Both the position numbers and the translations under genes were made by a program. The notes under the pieces are model-generated. The model saw only the letters and a list, made by a program, of their open reading frames with translations, was not told the origin of the DNA and did no database searches. A stretch of DNA of 64,000 nt from Saturnia japonica. Its lineage: Eukaryota > Arthropoda > Insecta > Lepidoptera > Saturniidae. The stretch spans positions 16,616,001 through 16,680,000 of the forward strand of contig CM065304.1 of the NCBI GenBank assembly GCA_033032175.1, in the 5' to 3' direction. Numbering within the stretch: the stretch's first letter is position 1; every line of letters starts with the position of its first letter. Positions 11,310-23,276 of this stretch are shown here, one piece after another.

Positions 11310-13037
11310 TATATAACGAATTGCATAAAAACAACTAAAATTACTTAAGAATAGTAAAAAAACTGTGTGTCAGCTCTGACTGGAATATACTCCTTAAGTA
11401 CAATTGTGCGCAAGGTACGTTGCGCTGAAAAACATATCGCCTTTGAGTTAAGGCTTGTATTAAATTCACTCCTCACAAAATTGCCACACCGGTGGTCTTA
11501 TATGAAAATCGATTCTTAAGGTTTACACTCCAAAAATCATGAAATTTTGTTTTCTCGCATAACTATGTACCTACTGGCATAAACTTATATGAAAAAAAAA
11601 ATATTATTTTGTGCAATAATATATATTTTTCCCGTTACGAACACAACAAAATTCTACTTGTTAATCGAAGGACGCACCTGTACGCCAGGAATTAATTACA
11701 TCATACACTGACCGTCCAATTTGGCAATCATCGGAAAACGTTGCCACCAATAAAAGCCTATTCGAGCATACGTAAGCATTCCATTATTACCCTAATAACA
11801 AATTAAACTCTATTGGACTATTAAATATTGAATATTATTTGTTAAACCGTCAGAAAATTGTCCGTATTACAGTGCACAAGCAAAAACTATTACCTATACA
11901 AAAGCAAAAACCAACAGTGAACCCAAAATGCGACCAGTTAAAACATCAGCACTATACAGTGACAATCGCGTTAACACGACTGGTATTATTCCGCGCAAAT
12001 GGGCGACCGCGTAAAAACAGTTTAATTGGCTGTTGCGTTCGCACGTTGCGGATCATTTGCTATCAAAACGCTGAAAGTGCGTCACAGTGATGGTCGGTGT
12101 CGATAGTTGACAGTCTATGATATACCAATCGAATCTAATTAATTACTTGACTCTTTATTTATTTATTTAAATATTGAACGACACCTCCCAGCAGAAAAAA
12201 AACGATTTAATTATAGAAATATTTTGTTTCCAAGGGTTGGAAGATATAGAAGCTGACTACTAGTATCAATTAAGTTAATCAATTAAATTACTATACATAT
12301 CGTTTCATAATATACAATTCAAGTAACTTTATCTGCGAATAATAATGATTAATATCCATCCTTTAAGTTTTTGCTAGTTAATACCTGTGAATTGAAAACA
12401 AAAACTGCTAATTCGGAACACTACTGAGATATACTTTTTACTTTCATTTTATTTAACTCAGTACTATTAATATACATTATATTAAATGGTAATGGGATCG
12501 CTAGGTCAGAATACCAGACATTCTAGATACCCTAGAAACCTGGTTATCTTGTACAAGCTTTTTTTATGACTTATTAAGCAGTATATACTAGATAATATGA
12601 TCATCAAATATCTTATTAGTCGGTAGAATTATACGAATGACAAGGTTTTATTAAAAGCAATTTCGAATTTCCAATTATTCATTATTCTTTTATTACATTT
12701 ATGGTTCATCACTTTATTAATAATGAATTTCTACGATAATATGGTTATGAAATGGTGGGATTAGTAGATATATTGAGATGACCCTACCCTTTAGCAAAAG
12801 TTTTTATTCAGAAAGTGTTATAGGAATTTAGTAGTTGCAAATAGAAGCGCCTGGACCAAAATATCTTAAAATAAAATCTTTATTATTTAATGTGCCAGAA
12901 AATGTACAGATGATTGGAGATTTAGTATTTATATTTACACGTTGCATAGTAATTTTAAGTAATTATCTACTTCATTAACCAAGGAAGTGCTTATATAACC
13001 TGACATTTAATTACTGAAAGAAAAATAAATGTTTCGA
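11310..13037. other. interval without recognised gene
   Basis: AT-rich. The 83-codon frame at 11,839-12,090 has no motif or supporting splice context, and I do not call it a gene. Confidence 0.45.
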
Positions 13038-13389
13038 TTATTCACTTTTATGGTATACCCGCAGCACTGCCGCGGCCGTTTCGATAAGCAACGCGTCCAG
13101 TACAACAGGTGTGACGTGTCGCATCACTAAAGTCACGCGGGACACGTAAAAATAGTGGCAAATCTGGCAACCTGTTAGCGGCCTATGACAGGACACTGTG
13201 TGGTTGACCGGCGGGCCTCTACTCGGTCGCTCGTCGCCCGCAACTTTTCCCACTGAACTTTATTCGCGTGTTCTCCCCACCTACGTTGAATTGTTGTTAA
13301 CTGATTCGATTTTCGCTCTAGGCACGCAGCTTTTTACTAGTACATTTTTATTTGAACGTAAATATTTATACGAGTATTCTACATGTTAA
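13038..13389. other. GC-rich patch, possible non-coding exon or promoter remnant
   Basis: This stretch, especially 13,060-13,320, is clearly richer in C, G and CpG than its surroundings. Open frames of 71 (minus) and 63 (plus) codons overlap and neither has a recognised domain. It could be a regulatory island, a 5' non-coding exon or an unrecognised repeat; sequence alone does not decide. Confidence 0.3.
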
Positions 13390-13559
13390 CATTATTGCAT
13401 TTTTATTGTAAGAAAAAATATATTGTGTAATAGTTTTGTGTTGGTTATTTCAATCCAGGATTATGATTACCTATTTTGGTCTATTAACATCAATCATTAC
13501 TTTATATATTATTCGATTTATTTTCTTCTTTAATATTGTTTCCACGTTTTTATTTACCA

Positions 13560-13775
13560 AGATAAAAAACTGCTGAGAATACTGCTTGTGGAGTTTTAGA
13601 GGATTCTTACCATATCATAATAGAATGTACTCGTGGAAATATTTTTAGGAAACAGATTCAACTTAACTACACTTCTTATAATGTGGGTAACTGTAATAGT
13701 ATCCTGGCCTCACTTTTGTCCGACGAGGCCATTAAATTATATAAACTTACTGGCTGTATTATGAAACATAGATAA
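13560..13775 (+). pseudogene. LINE ORF2 C-terminus fragment
   Basis: The frame reads through ENTACGVLEDSYHIIIECTR (about 13,575-13,634) and ends ...YKLTGCIMKHR then TAA. The Cys, His and Cys pattern with ED-YHIIIEC matches the C-terminal zinc-knuckle-like segment found after the reverse transcriptase in many insect non-LTR elements. Upstream enzyme domains are absent. It is not derived from the 28.7 kb element, whose C-terminus differs. Confidence 0.7.
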
Positions 13776-13865
13776 ATCTATGTAACACAATAGGCACAAT
13801 AGAGCGGTATGACCGTTATGACGGCCAAGCCCTAAAAACATAGATAAAAAAAAAAAAAAAAAAAA
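13560..13865 (+). mobile_element. 5'-truncated LINE tail with poly(A)
   Basis: A non-LTR retrotransposon 3' end: a C-terminal coding remnant (to 13,775), a short 3' UTR, and a 20-A tail at 13,846-13,865. Severe 5' truncation is the usual outcome of target-primed reverse transcription. No clear target-site duplication was found. The clade is uncertain (jockey/CR1 group). Confidence 0.7.
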
Positions 13866-14548
13866 GTTGTATTAGTCAACAGACACGCAGAAAATTTCTT
13901 CAAATTTTTTAAATTCTGAAATTAAAAATATAGGATTTTGAACGGACTATTCAATGATAAGCTGTTATTTACGGTGTTTAGAAAAAAAAAAAAAACACTT
14001 GAAAGTTTCCGTATAACTTAGTCGTACTGTACATTAATTTGTAAAATGTACAATTATTGCTGTTTACCACGTGAAAAAGTGCATAATAGCTTTTATTCTA
14101 ACTAAATTAACAACTTAACGTAAAAGGCATTCGAAATATTTCTGTATCATTGGTTTCGAAATGATAAATTACACAATAGGAGTTACTTACATATTTATAA
14201 TTTTTTTTCATATTCCAACTCTTTGAATACTTTATTTATTTACACCGTTTATTGTTATCATTGAAAATTTTTGTCGTTTGTCATTTATAATAAAAAAAAT
14301 TCTCATGTTAACGTAATTATGAATAATGTAACAAAAGTGTTGTCTAAAGTACCTATTTGATTTACCAAATTTTTTGGTATGTAGTATATTCATATCAAAT
14401 AAAATCTCGAGTTTCGTAATAGGTGGTGGTGATACTGTTTATTAGCTTAGTCCTAAATTAAATCGAGCTTGTCGTACGTTTAATGACATTTCTTTCATAC
14501 CAACTACTTTAGTTTATTTTATTTTCACGGTATCCTCAATTTTTTTCC
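13866..14548. other. AT-rich interval, no gene recognised
   Basis: AT-rich with an A-run at 13,981-13,995; no gene or repeat boundary recognised. Confidence 0.5.
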
Positions 14549-14763
14549 CCCAATAAAAGTAGCCTAAGTAAGTAAGTAAAGAAGTCTTGTCAAAAGCGGC
14601 CCAACCGTTTCGAAGATTAACCGGAATAAACAGTCAGACAGACAGACAAAAATTTTCAATATTGTTTTTTTAATAAGTAGGTATTGTATATATGTTTCAT
14701 ATGCATTTATTAAAAAGCTGTAATTTTGACATTACAAACAGACACTTCAATTTTATTTATTTG
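14549..14763 (-). mobile_element. Helitron-like family E fragment
   Basis: Minus-strand relative of 7490-8015. CAACCGTTTCGAAGATTAAC and the CAGACAGACAGAC run match its GTCTG/CCGGGTAATCTC region. TTACAAACAGACACTTCAAT at the right end is the reverse of its 5' start. The 3' half is missing. Confidence 0.5.
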
Positions 14764-15477
14764 CAATGGAAAAGCAACTATATTTTATTGTGTTAGGGTT
14801 GTTAGGTTTGTGTAAAGTACTTTTGACGATGATATTCAACGATTAAACTTTGAATATATAAAAGTCATAATCAACCTTTACGTTGATTAGAGAGACAGTA
14901 GAATATATATTTGGATTTAATTTTAGTCCATTCGTGCCATAGTATGTGGATCTAGTCAGTCAGAGAGCGTGCTTCCAGAAATTCGATTACTACCGCTGGC
15001 CGTGTCGTTGGCTTGAATTTCAATTAGAACAAATTACCAAGGGATATGGCACACCAAACTTGATTTGGTGTCGGGAGCATGTATCATAGGTCACTGAGCT
15101 ACGAAAGAGTCTAAATCTTACGTGAGACATCACACCTTTATTGATTCTGTAAGAATTATTTGACTTAACTGTTTTAAAACTGAATTGTTATTTATTAAGA
15201 TAAAGATTACGATAAAGAGTTCAAAATATTATGTTTACATTTTATATTATTATACTCGCTAAATATTGTATATATTAAAGTAGCGTTTTGTTTTTACATT
15301 AAGTAAATTAAACAATTCATATTAATTGTTATTTATTTATATATCATAGCAGACGGTCAAAATAACACAAATTCCGTTGTAGTCAAAACATGTTTGTATA
15401 AATGTGTTCGGCTTGGTTCTGAAACACTCGACTACTATCCGAGAAATCCATATAAAATTGACCGACAGCTCAACCAA
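14764..15477. other. interval without recognised gene
   Basis: AT-rich with one mixed-composition stretch (14,920-15,120) that matches nothing I recognise. Confidence 0.45.
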
Positions 15478-15672
15478 GGGATAGCGGCAACTCAAGCCTA
15501 GATCCGTTCTCTCGGTGTGGATCCCTTGTGTCTAGCAGCCGCTCGCGCGATACAAGTGATACTGCTCTTGCAATCACTGGCTACACCATTACCCTGCACC
15601 CCACACTCGTTCCCTTTTGTTTGTAGAGATTTTCTAGGGATAGGGAATTAGACAGATCGCGACTTTTTCGCA
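15478..15672 (+). mobile_element. old 3' UTR fragment of the 28.7 kb jockey-type LINE
   Basis: Matches the 3' UTR of the LINE at 28,696 in the same orientation and order. AACTCAAGCCTAGATCCGTT corresponds to 31,288 onward, and CGCGCGATACAAGTGATACT to 31,343 onward. GACAGATCGCGAC corresponds to the 31,617-31,629 region. Identity is clearly below that of a recent copy, with an internal deletion, so this is an older insertion of the same family. Confidence 0.7.
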
Positions 15673-15689
15673 TGTTTGTTTGTTATAAA

Positions 15690-15745
15690 AGATAGGACAG
15701 TGTGGAAGCAACTGGAAGAGGCCTACCTACGTGTCGAGTGACACG
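15690..15745 (+). pseudogene. RTE-type LINE C-terminus fragment
   Basis: The frame TVWKQLEEAYLRVE then TGA (15,697-15,741) resembles the W-x-LEEAY ending of insect RTE-clade ORFs. It abuts the jockey UTR fragment on its left. Very short, so the call is tentative. Confidence 0.45.
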
Positions 15746-16888
15746 CTGACAACTAAAAACGGAATACCTGATGTGTAAATATTAAGAAAATTATTGTTCG
15801 TATGTATGTTTTATATATGTTTTATGTTTTAATATGTTTTATCAGCAATAAAGGCATAAATAAATAAAAATGTATAATATTATATTGTTATAGATTTAAA
15901 GAGGTTTAGAGGACTACTTAATAATATAATGTTTTAAAGTTATGTTAAACTTCGTGAGAGCCTTTGCGTCAAGCTTGTTGATTTTTTTACGGTATTTTTC
16001 TTCATAGTTCTCTGATATTATATTGTTACTTGTTTGTATTAGTGGGTAATACATAAAAAATAGTGTTATTCCATACTTCATATTATATAAGTCAAGAATT
16101 TGTTTGTTTGAACGCGCTAATCGCGATAATAAATATATATTTGTATTAAATGTATAATATAATGAAAAATAATATATAAGGAAATGTTTATTTTAAGCCT
16201 TAATACACTTTTTAAATTTTAAGTGTAAAATTATAGTGTATTTATTAATTAGTAAATTGTCAATGTATAAAACGATTGCCACTAGGCGTAAAATGGCGTG
16301 AGAACATTATAGCTGTCCCACGGCAGTTTCCAATTTGCGCCACGTTTGTAGGCAAATACTTTCAGACAGGCCTCGTGTCTTCAAATTTTTTTATATTATT
16401 ACTTTATTACTTAAATACATATTATTAAGTATATTTATAAAGCAATCATATTTAATACTATAGTAAAAAATAAACTTTTCAACATCGCCTCCCTGAGCGT
16501 GTTCTATCGTCTGTATCATGGTGAGTATTCTAAAGAATATTCAATCTAATATTCTCAAAGAAATTCTGTCAGTGTCTTGTATCTATTAGTAAGTATTAAG
16601 TGATCACGTACTTATAACAAGAAGCCACCTCCCATCTTTATGCATCTGGTTAGGTGCTCTTACGATAGATAGAACACTATAATATTACCCTCTACTAACC
16701 CAAACCTATTAAAGAGAACGTTCACCACTTACCATCCGACTCAGGTTTAGCTTGCATCTAACTACATTACTCAATGTATATAATATTATATTATATATCT
16801 GTCCATTACTCAGTTATATCCCATGAGATTAAGAACAAATTTACTTATGTATACCATATGATATATTCTTGTTATTATTATTAGTTTA
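15746..16888. other. AT-rich interval, no gene recognised
   Basis: Includes TAAATAAATAAA-type simple sequence near 15,855-15,870 and a mixed-composition patch at 16,270-16,380. No gene seen. Confidence 0.45.
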
Positions 16889-17229
16889 TCCATACTAATA
16901 TTATGAAGCTGAAGAGATTTTTGTTTGATTGTTTGAACGCGCGAATCTCTGGTATTAACCCTCACATTTGGAAAAATGTGTTTTCTTTGTTGTTGTATTC
17001 TATAGCCTATTTATTGAGGAATGTTATATAATAGTTATTAGAGGCTTAATAGTTATTATAACTTATTGCTAGGGCTCTAAGTAGCGAAGCAGTAACTATG
17101 AACATCCAGGTAATCTGGCAAAATGTAGGCAAGTAACTGTGGCAACGATAACACTGGTGGATTGGCGGCTGTGCGGGGGATAGTTTGTCGAATAAAATTA
17201 ACATGGTTGGAACTGTGGGATACAGCTAC
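16889..17229 (+). mobile_element. Helitron-like element, family A (341 bp, full length)
   Basis: Starts TCCATACTAATATTATGAAG with host A before it and ends GTGGGATACAGCTAC with host T after it. It contains the family words GAAGCTGAAGAG, AACGCGCGAATCTCTGG and AAGTAGCGAAGCAGTAACTA. This is the best reference copy of family A in the window (others near 6114, 26,881 and, reversed, 49,945). Non-coding. Confidence 0.65.
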
Positions 17230-17344
17230 TGTATATTAAATATAATTTACGGAAGTACCTAGGTACAAACACATACAAAACTTTAATTGCTTCTATTTTC
17301 TATTTTCCTTTGGTTATATGAATTTTAGTATAAACTTATTACAT

Positions 17345-17612
17345 TATCTATATATTAACACGTGAAGCAAAAGCTTTCGGTACCATTTTAAGCGTATTGC
17401 GTGCACGTAAGACTGTGAAATTTGGCATGGTTAAAATTTATAAGAAGAAGGAGTGCAGAAAGCTAAAATTTATCTATAATATCTGTTACTAATATATTAA
17501 ATTAAATATACTAATACTATAATAAAATAATACTAATCCTAACCCGAACAGTGTCATTGAACTTAGCCCCCCAAAATATTGATTTTGCCACTCAACGAAA
17601 CAGAGTAATACA
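17345..17612 (+). repeat. dispersed repeat G, copy 1
   Basis: CACGTGAAGCAAAAGCTTTC at the left and AACTTAGCCCCCCAAAATAT with CCACTCAACGAAA at the right recur reversed at 56,760-57,005. A shorter copy is at 39,940-40,035. Class unknown; the ACGTGAAGCAAAA block is one I associate with lepidopteran interspersed repeats. Confidence 0.6.
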
Positions 17613-17631
17613 AAATACATACATATAACAG

Positions 17632-17728
17632 TTGACTTGGTAAAGGAAGCGGGATGACGCTAGATGCGGGTAGGATAGAACTGGTCGTTGTAGCGTTCTT
17701 TGGGGACGTATTTCGGTTGAAATGCTGT
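17632..17728 (+). pseudogene. RTE LINE 3'-end fragment
   Basis: GACTTGGTAAAGGAAGCGGG, then GAACTGGTCGTTGTAGCG and TTCGGTTGAAATG, parallel the C-terminal DDLVKVAG...DRSLWR...GEAY region of insect RTE elements. Compare 23,960-24,075 and, reversed, 60,028-60,172. Strongly decayed. Confidence 0.55.
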
Positions 17729-17904
17729 TAAGTTGCTCTACTACTAATAGCCACGTTGGTCATACACAGTAAAATTAATAATTCATCATTCAGAATCATG
17801 TCGAGGTTACCATGTTCTTTTAATATTCTTGAAGAAACAGAATACCTAGTTTCCATGTAATCAGACCTGTGACGGTGCTCGCATCCATTCATCAATTAGA
17901 AAAA

Positions 17905-18092
17905 AGTTGAATAATCTTCAAACGGTTGAACAGATTTCTTGTGTCTGCTAAGAACACTCTCAAAGTCACCTTGCAAACACAAAAAAACTAATTCGAAAAC
18001 GGTTCAGCTGTTCGGGAACTATGAGTCCACAGATAGATGCATCGACTCACTTGTTAAACTTATAACATCCCTCTGTTTGCTTCGGGGCTTAA
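17905..18092 (+). repeat. dispersed repeat I, plus copy
   Basis: Ends with AACTTATAACATCCCTCTGT and a TTCGGGGCTTAAAAA-like end. The reverse of this block is at 18,652-18,845, so the two form an inverted pair around about 560 bp. Class unknown. Confidence 0.5.
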
Positions 18093-18651
18093 AAACACAA
18101 TCCTAATGTGGATACATTAGTCAATACTATTTTTTATTGCTTATCACATAAGGTTTATAGCGTTATGATATTGTATTTTTTAGAAAACGTGCTAATGTAA
18201 ACTATCTGTTAGTTGGAACTTAATTTTAAAATGGTATTGAAGGCTTTATCCTGACGTTTGCTTGTCGTTAATCTACCACTGAACTATATCTACATAATAT
18301 GAATTGCAAAATACCCTTCATCGTCTCTAAATGTTTGCGCGTGTTCGTCCACAATGCCGTGGTTGTTTGTGTGTGCGATGTATATATGTATGTGCCTGTA
18401 TGCCTAAGTGAGGTAAAGCTGATGCTTCACTGACTTTGAACCGAATCGATATCCCATGTTACTGTTACGCTTCATGAAGGTAGGTAGGTTCTCTTGTTGT
18501 GATTCTTTAGGCATTATTGACCTCAATCAATTATTTGCTATAGCGTTGAGTATACTGTTTTCATATATAGATATTTTTTGAGAAATAATTCACTTTTTAT
18601 TGGAATTAATTTAACGAAAATGTTAACAACCCACCAATATTGTGAGCGCGT
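18093..18651. other. interval between inverted repeat-I copies
   Basis: No gene recognised. GTATATATGTATGTGCCTGT-like simple sequence occurs around 18,375-18,400. Confidence 0.4.
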
Positions 18652-18845
18652 ATGGATGAGTGCTGATTTTGAAACCACGACGCAACAAAACGGGGTGTTA
18701 TAAGTTTGACCACCATGTATTTTTGTGTGTTTTTCTGTCGCATTTGGATGCAGTTCTATTATTTGAAACTGGTTTTCTAGCGGTGATTCTTAGACATATT
18801 TTATCATAATCGGTTCAGCCGTTTCAAGGTTACTACCAATTTTTT
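18652..18845 (-). repeat. dispersed repeat I, minus copy
   Basis: GGGGTGTTATAAGTTTGACC and TCGGTTCAGCCGTTTCAAGG are the reverse counterparts of the 17,905-18,092 copy. Confidence 0.5.
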
Positions 18846-21214
18846 TTTAGCTATGGTATGGATCTTAGACGCATAATAGATATTTACTTTACTTTCGAAT
18901 AAATGTGTGACCTAAAATTTGAAACACCCGTGTATGCTACATAACTATGCAAAATTATCTCATTCTTGGTCTGATGCTATAGCCAGAGTATCCAGCACAC
19001 TAGTACACTCTTGAAAAAATAATAGCAGATATGTCGTGTTTGGATTCGTTTTGATCAGGATTTTAGTATTCTGTTACTTCAATGATATTAGAATAGCCTT
19101 AACTTGATGCTGTAGCATCATCTGGATTTCAAAGGATTTAATAAATTTTCAATTTACCTTCTTAATTTTAGACTTTATTTTGAACCTTTTTCTATTTATT
19201 ATTATTATTAACTAGATGTTATTTATTTAGACATCTTTTTCATATTAATTTATATTCAATATTTATCATGAATTCACCAAAAAGTGTCTTTTTTTTGTAT
19301 AATTTCTTTTTATTTTATATAAAATTATAGTTTTGTATAATTGTAAAATTTGATATAATTATTACTTGTTATAGTAAAATTGTAAATACCTATAGTTGAC
19401 TATATCTTTACAACTTAATTTTGATAAATTAACAAAATCTTAAATAATGTTGAAGAGGTGTAACTTACAATAGAGACAGATTCAATTATAACTCGCAAAC
19501 AGATGATGATGATAAGAGGTGAGTTAGTAATGTTCATATTTATTGCGTGTTTAGAATGCGTCTAACTTTTTTAATTGCTTAACGCTTAGGCCTGGTTATA
19601 CAGCCCGTGTTCACGTGCCGATGTGATATGTTGCTGTATCTAATAACTTTTTGGAACGAAGGTCCATAACGCAACTTGTGGTAGGAGTTGTCTTGTAGAA
19701 ATTGTCATGTAAAGAAAAAGTATTATGTCCCCTTCATACGACTTTCTTTCTTTGTCTCTATGTATTATTATATACGATTGTGTGTTTCTGTGCGCCGCAA
19801 GTATTAAGATTCGAGGAGATAAGCGTTGTGCGTGGCCGTTATAACCCACCCTCAGGAGGCTGCCAAATTGTAAAACAGTGCACTTACGGGCGGGGCCCCT
19901 CAGGGTGACTTCGTGAAATAGGTGCGCGTTTAGAAATTCAATTATAAATATCTTATATATTGATTGGTTTTGTAAAAGAGAAAGAGCATAGTATAGGCAT
20001 ATCAGAGTTAGATAGAGACATAGGAAAAATTTTAAAAGCTAGCGGCCCGTAACGTCTATATTAAATCTATGAATTCCATAGTTTATCAGTTATTTACATT
20101 CTTGTGTTCTTTATTCATTGGACTAACCGATTTTTAAATAATATTTTATTTATTTTTAGTAACTTCTTTCCTGGCAGGTGCTCCCGACCGCACACTTTTA
20201 TTATAGTAGTGCAGCAAAGGTCGGTACTGTCACTATCTATGTATAACTATAACGACGGTAGTTTTTTTCTAATAACTATCCTTTTCTGATGATTATCACT
20301 AGAGATCCGACTTTACTACACACTAACATTCATCGATCACATTGGACGTTCAAGTTTTTCTATCACCGGATTTCAAGCCGTAGATGCCGAAGTTGAAGTT
20401 AGTTTTAGTTCTTCATCCAGATTGAACGTAAATACTTTGTAATCTCAGTTGATTTTAAGACGCTTTCTAGAACCGCGTTAAATATACATTTCTATAATTG
20501 TTACAAAGGTTGATCATAAGTTTTAATTACTTGAGAAGAATTGAACTCACTGTCTATGTAATGTTTAACTTGTGCCGTTGAAAATATTGTAGGAGTCATT
20601 GTTACTATTACGTACTTCTGTTTTCTTGAGTTTATAGCAACAACGGCCAAGTCATATAAAATTCCACAACATATAACAAGAATATGTAAACCTTATTGTC
20701 TTGTCATTAATTAAAATGTTTTAGGCTCATATAATTAGGCACCGTAGATCCTAAAGAATGCAATATAACGTGTAAAGGAATGGCCAGATTTTAGCAAAAA
20801 TTACTTGCTTTTTTCATATTCACCTCCTTCACTTGTTTAAGAGATTTCACTAATTTTTACAGACAAACCATCGCAATCGAGGCTTGGCCCGTTTTTACAC
20901 CAAGTTTTTCTTAGGATATCACATGTTTTTGTAGTTTATTATGTTCTAAATCAGATACTGGAATTTCATAATATTGATAAGCTGAAAAGATCTATTACGT
21001 TGAATGAGTTTATTGCTTTTAATGTTTGCCCTTAGGCCCTACTCATATCAACTAGTGTCAGCACGCGTATTAACAACGCGCACCTAAGCTTTCTAATGTT
21101 AACACAAAACGTTATACATGATCGCGCTTTAGCGCGTGCTACCGCTGCGCTTAGAAAACAATATATCTGAATGGAGGGTTCGTGTTTCACAGAACTCATT
21201 TACAATAAAGCGAC
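18846..21214. other. interval without recognised gene; GC-richer patch near 19,790-19,920
   Basis: The patch with GGAACGAAGGTCCATAACGC (about 19,654) through CGGGGCCCCTCAGGG (about 19,892) has overlapping antisense frames of 69 and 68 codons without motifs. It may be a decayed repeat end. The rest is AT-rich. A pyrimidine tract ending GGCAG at 20,178 resembles a splice acceptor but has no exon evidence. Confidence 0.4.
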
Positions 21215-21750
21215 AATTTTTTAATATCTTTTCAGTTTGGCTGGGCTCTCTGGGTTCCACATCAGTTAATTTGGATCTTAGATTTTTGTGGACCATTATA
21301 AAATGCTCATCAGATAGAATAACTTTGACAAAGGCGGCAATTCGATAGTTCTTATAGTTTGGCTGGGTTCTTAGTGTTCCACAACAGGTACTCCAGAGCT
21401 TCGATATTTATATGCCATCAGAAAACTCATAATATTATTAAATAATTTTTACTAGTGCAGCATTTCGATAGCTCTTATAGTTTGGTGGGGCTCTTAAGGT
21501 CCGACATGAGGTACCACAGACCTTCGATTTTTATGTCATCAGAAAACTCTTATCATATTATTAAATATTTTTTACTAAGGTGGCATTTCGGTAGCTCCTA
21601 TAGTTTTACGTGGCCCTTAGTGTTCCATATCAGGTAATCCAGACCTTCCATTTTTATACATTATCAGAAAACGCTTATCAGATTATTAGATAATTTTTCG
21701 ATATCTCTAATAGTTTGGCTGGGTTCTTGGGTTTCACGTCAGGATCAGAT
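21215..21750. repeat. degenerate tandem array, about 122-bp unit, four to five copies
   Basis: The word TTATAGTTTGGCTGGG-TTC and its variants recur at about 21,231, 21,353, 21,476, 21,599 and 21,709, giving periods of 122, 123, 123 and 110 bp. Each unit continues in the same order: GTTCCACATCAGGTA, ACCTTCGATTTTTAT, ATCAGAAAACTCTTAT, then ATTATTAAATAATTTTT. Copies differ by many substitutions and small indels. It has the look of a small, old satellite-like array. It is not coding in any frame across units. Confidence 0.85.
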
Positions 21751-23276
21751 CTTCGAAAATGTAAGTTTTAATCATTTTCCTTTATGTGGGTATTAAATCC
21801 TATCTCTGTGCCAAATTTCAGCTCTCTAGATATTGGGGAAGTATTTTATTTTGATGATCATGAGTAAGTCAGTTTCGCATTTTCGTAATTTTTCATCCAT
21901 ATAACTCCTAACCGCATGAAGCTGTAAATTTAAAAAACCTGGACATTGCAGGGTTCTATAAGCACTAAACCCACTTTTAATAAACAGAATTTGAAAATAC
22001 GCCGAAATGCCTTACACTCGACTAGAGTTGGGATTCGATTTCGAAAATTTTCATTTTTTCTCTCCCTTATAAGCTAAATGCTAACTAAAATTCAGAATTT
22101 GAAGTTTGCACCCTATAATTTTGATGATCGGTGAGTGTGTTAGTGACAAAATTAAAGAACTTTGATTAGCGATAATTCGTAAATTATATGGTATATTGAC
22201 ATTAAAACCAGTTATAATATTTTCTTTTGATCTATAAAAATTAAACTGCTTACTTTATACACAGCAATGTTACAGGAAACTGAAAAGTGCCGTACCCCAA
22301 GATATACAAAAATATTTTAATTCAGCTTAACTAATTTATAAAATCAAAACCTATTGAACTATTATTACTCAACACATATTTTAATCTTAAAGTATTGAAA
22401 GGAAATTATATCTAGTAAAATGTCAACTATATATAAATAACATGTGTTCTAGCTAATCTTTATTAGCACACTGGATAAGTATACTTTAAGCAGCTTTAAA
22501 ATGTATAGTGGATAGTTCATTGAAACAAATCACCAATGAAGTTTTTAGCATTAAGTTGATGTTTGAAACAGAAACTATTTAACCTACGTATGTGTGAGGG
22601 GTATTTCGTGTGGAATTGGCTTAACTTCCAATCAATGTGAGTAGGTGCAATAGTAACTATCCCGGCCTGCCTTAATTTGGGATGAGTAGCAACACGTAAC
22701 AAACAACGTTAGGTGAATAAGTCCTGACGAGATCCGCTACTGATTTCGAAAACCGATATTTAACCAAGCTTTTATCAGATCCAACTGGCAAACATACCTT
22801 TTGTTTGTCGAATAATCTCTGAAACGTTTCCATTTGTATTCTCTAGGCTTATTAAGTAAATGTGTCTATCAACATATTCATTCATTTCACTATACTCTAT
22901 TTTGTATAGAGTCTACACTTAGTTGAGTCTAGATCCTATTGATTTAAAGAGATCAGTTACAGCAGCATTACGACAGGTTTTATAAGTATTCTGATTTAGC
23001 AGAATTTCGTTTCCAACCGCAATTGCATATATGAAAAACTGCCCATACTTGTTCGGTTCTGATACTTAGAGCTTCGAAATCAGTTACTGTGTAATAATAT
23101 CCTATATATAGAGTCATTTTCACAGTTCCATTTGAAGTTTAGCAGGATAAAGATAACTGTAAACTAATTACTATCTATTGGCTTCACTGTCCTTATTAAA
23201 CTTCTACAAAAACTGTATAAATATCATCTGCATTCTCTCCAGCGGTGCCAAGTTGACTAGCGGTACATCCAGTGTT
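21751..23276. other. interval without recognised gene
   Basis: 21,780-22,150 contains words such as CCAAATTTCAGCTCTCTAGA and TGATGATCATGAGTAAGTCA, typical of insect interspersed-repeat ends, but I cannot name the family. The rest is AT-rich; the 61-codon minus frame at 22,517-22,702 has no motif. Confidence 0.4.

Noticed and set aside
11839..12090. 83-codon open frame
   Set aside because: No motif, no splice context, no repeat-coded similarity; composition is ordinary for chance frames.
21215..21750. Regular repeats resembling a CRISPR array
   Set aside because: The whole 122-bp unit repeats, with no short conserved repeat separated by unique spacers, and the genome is an insect's.
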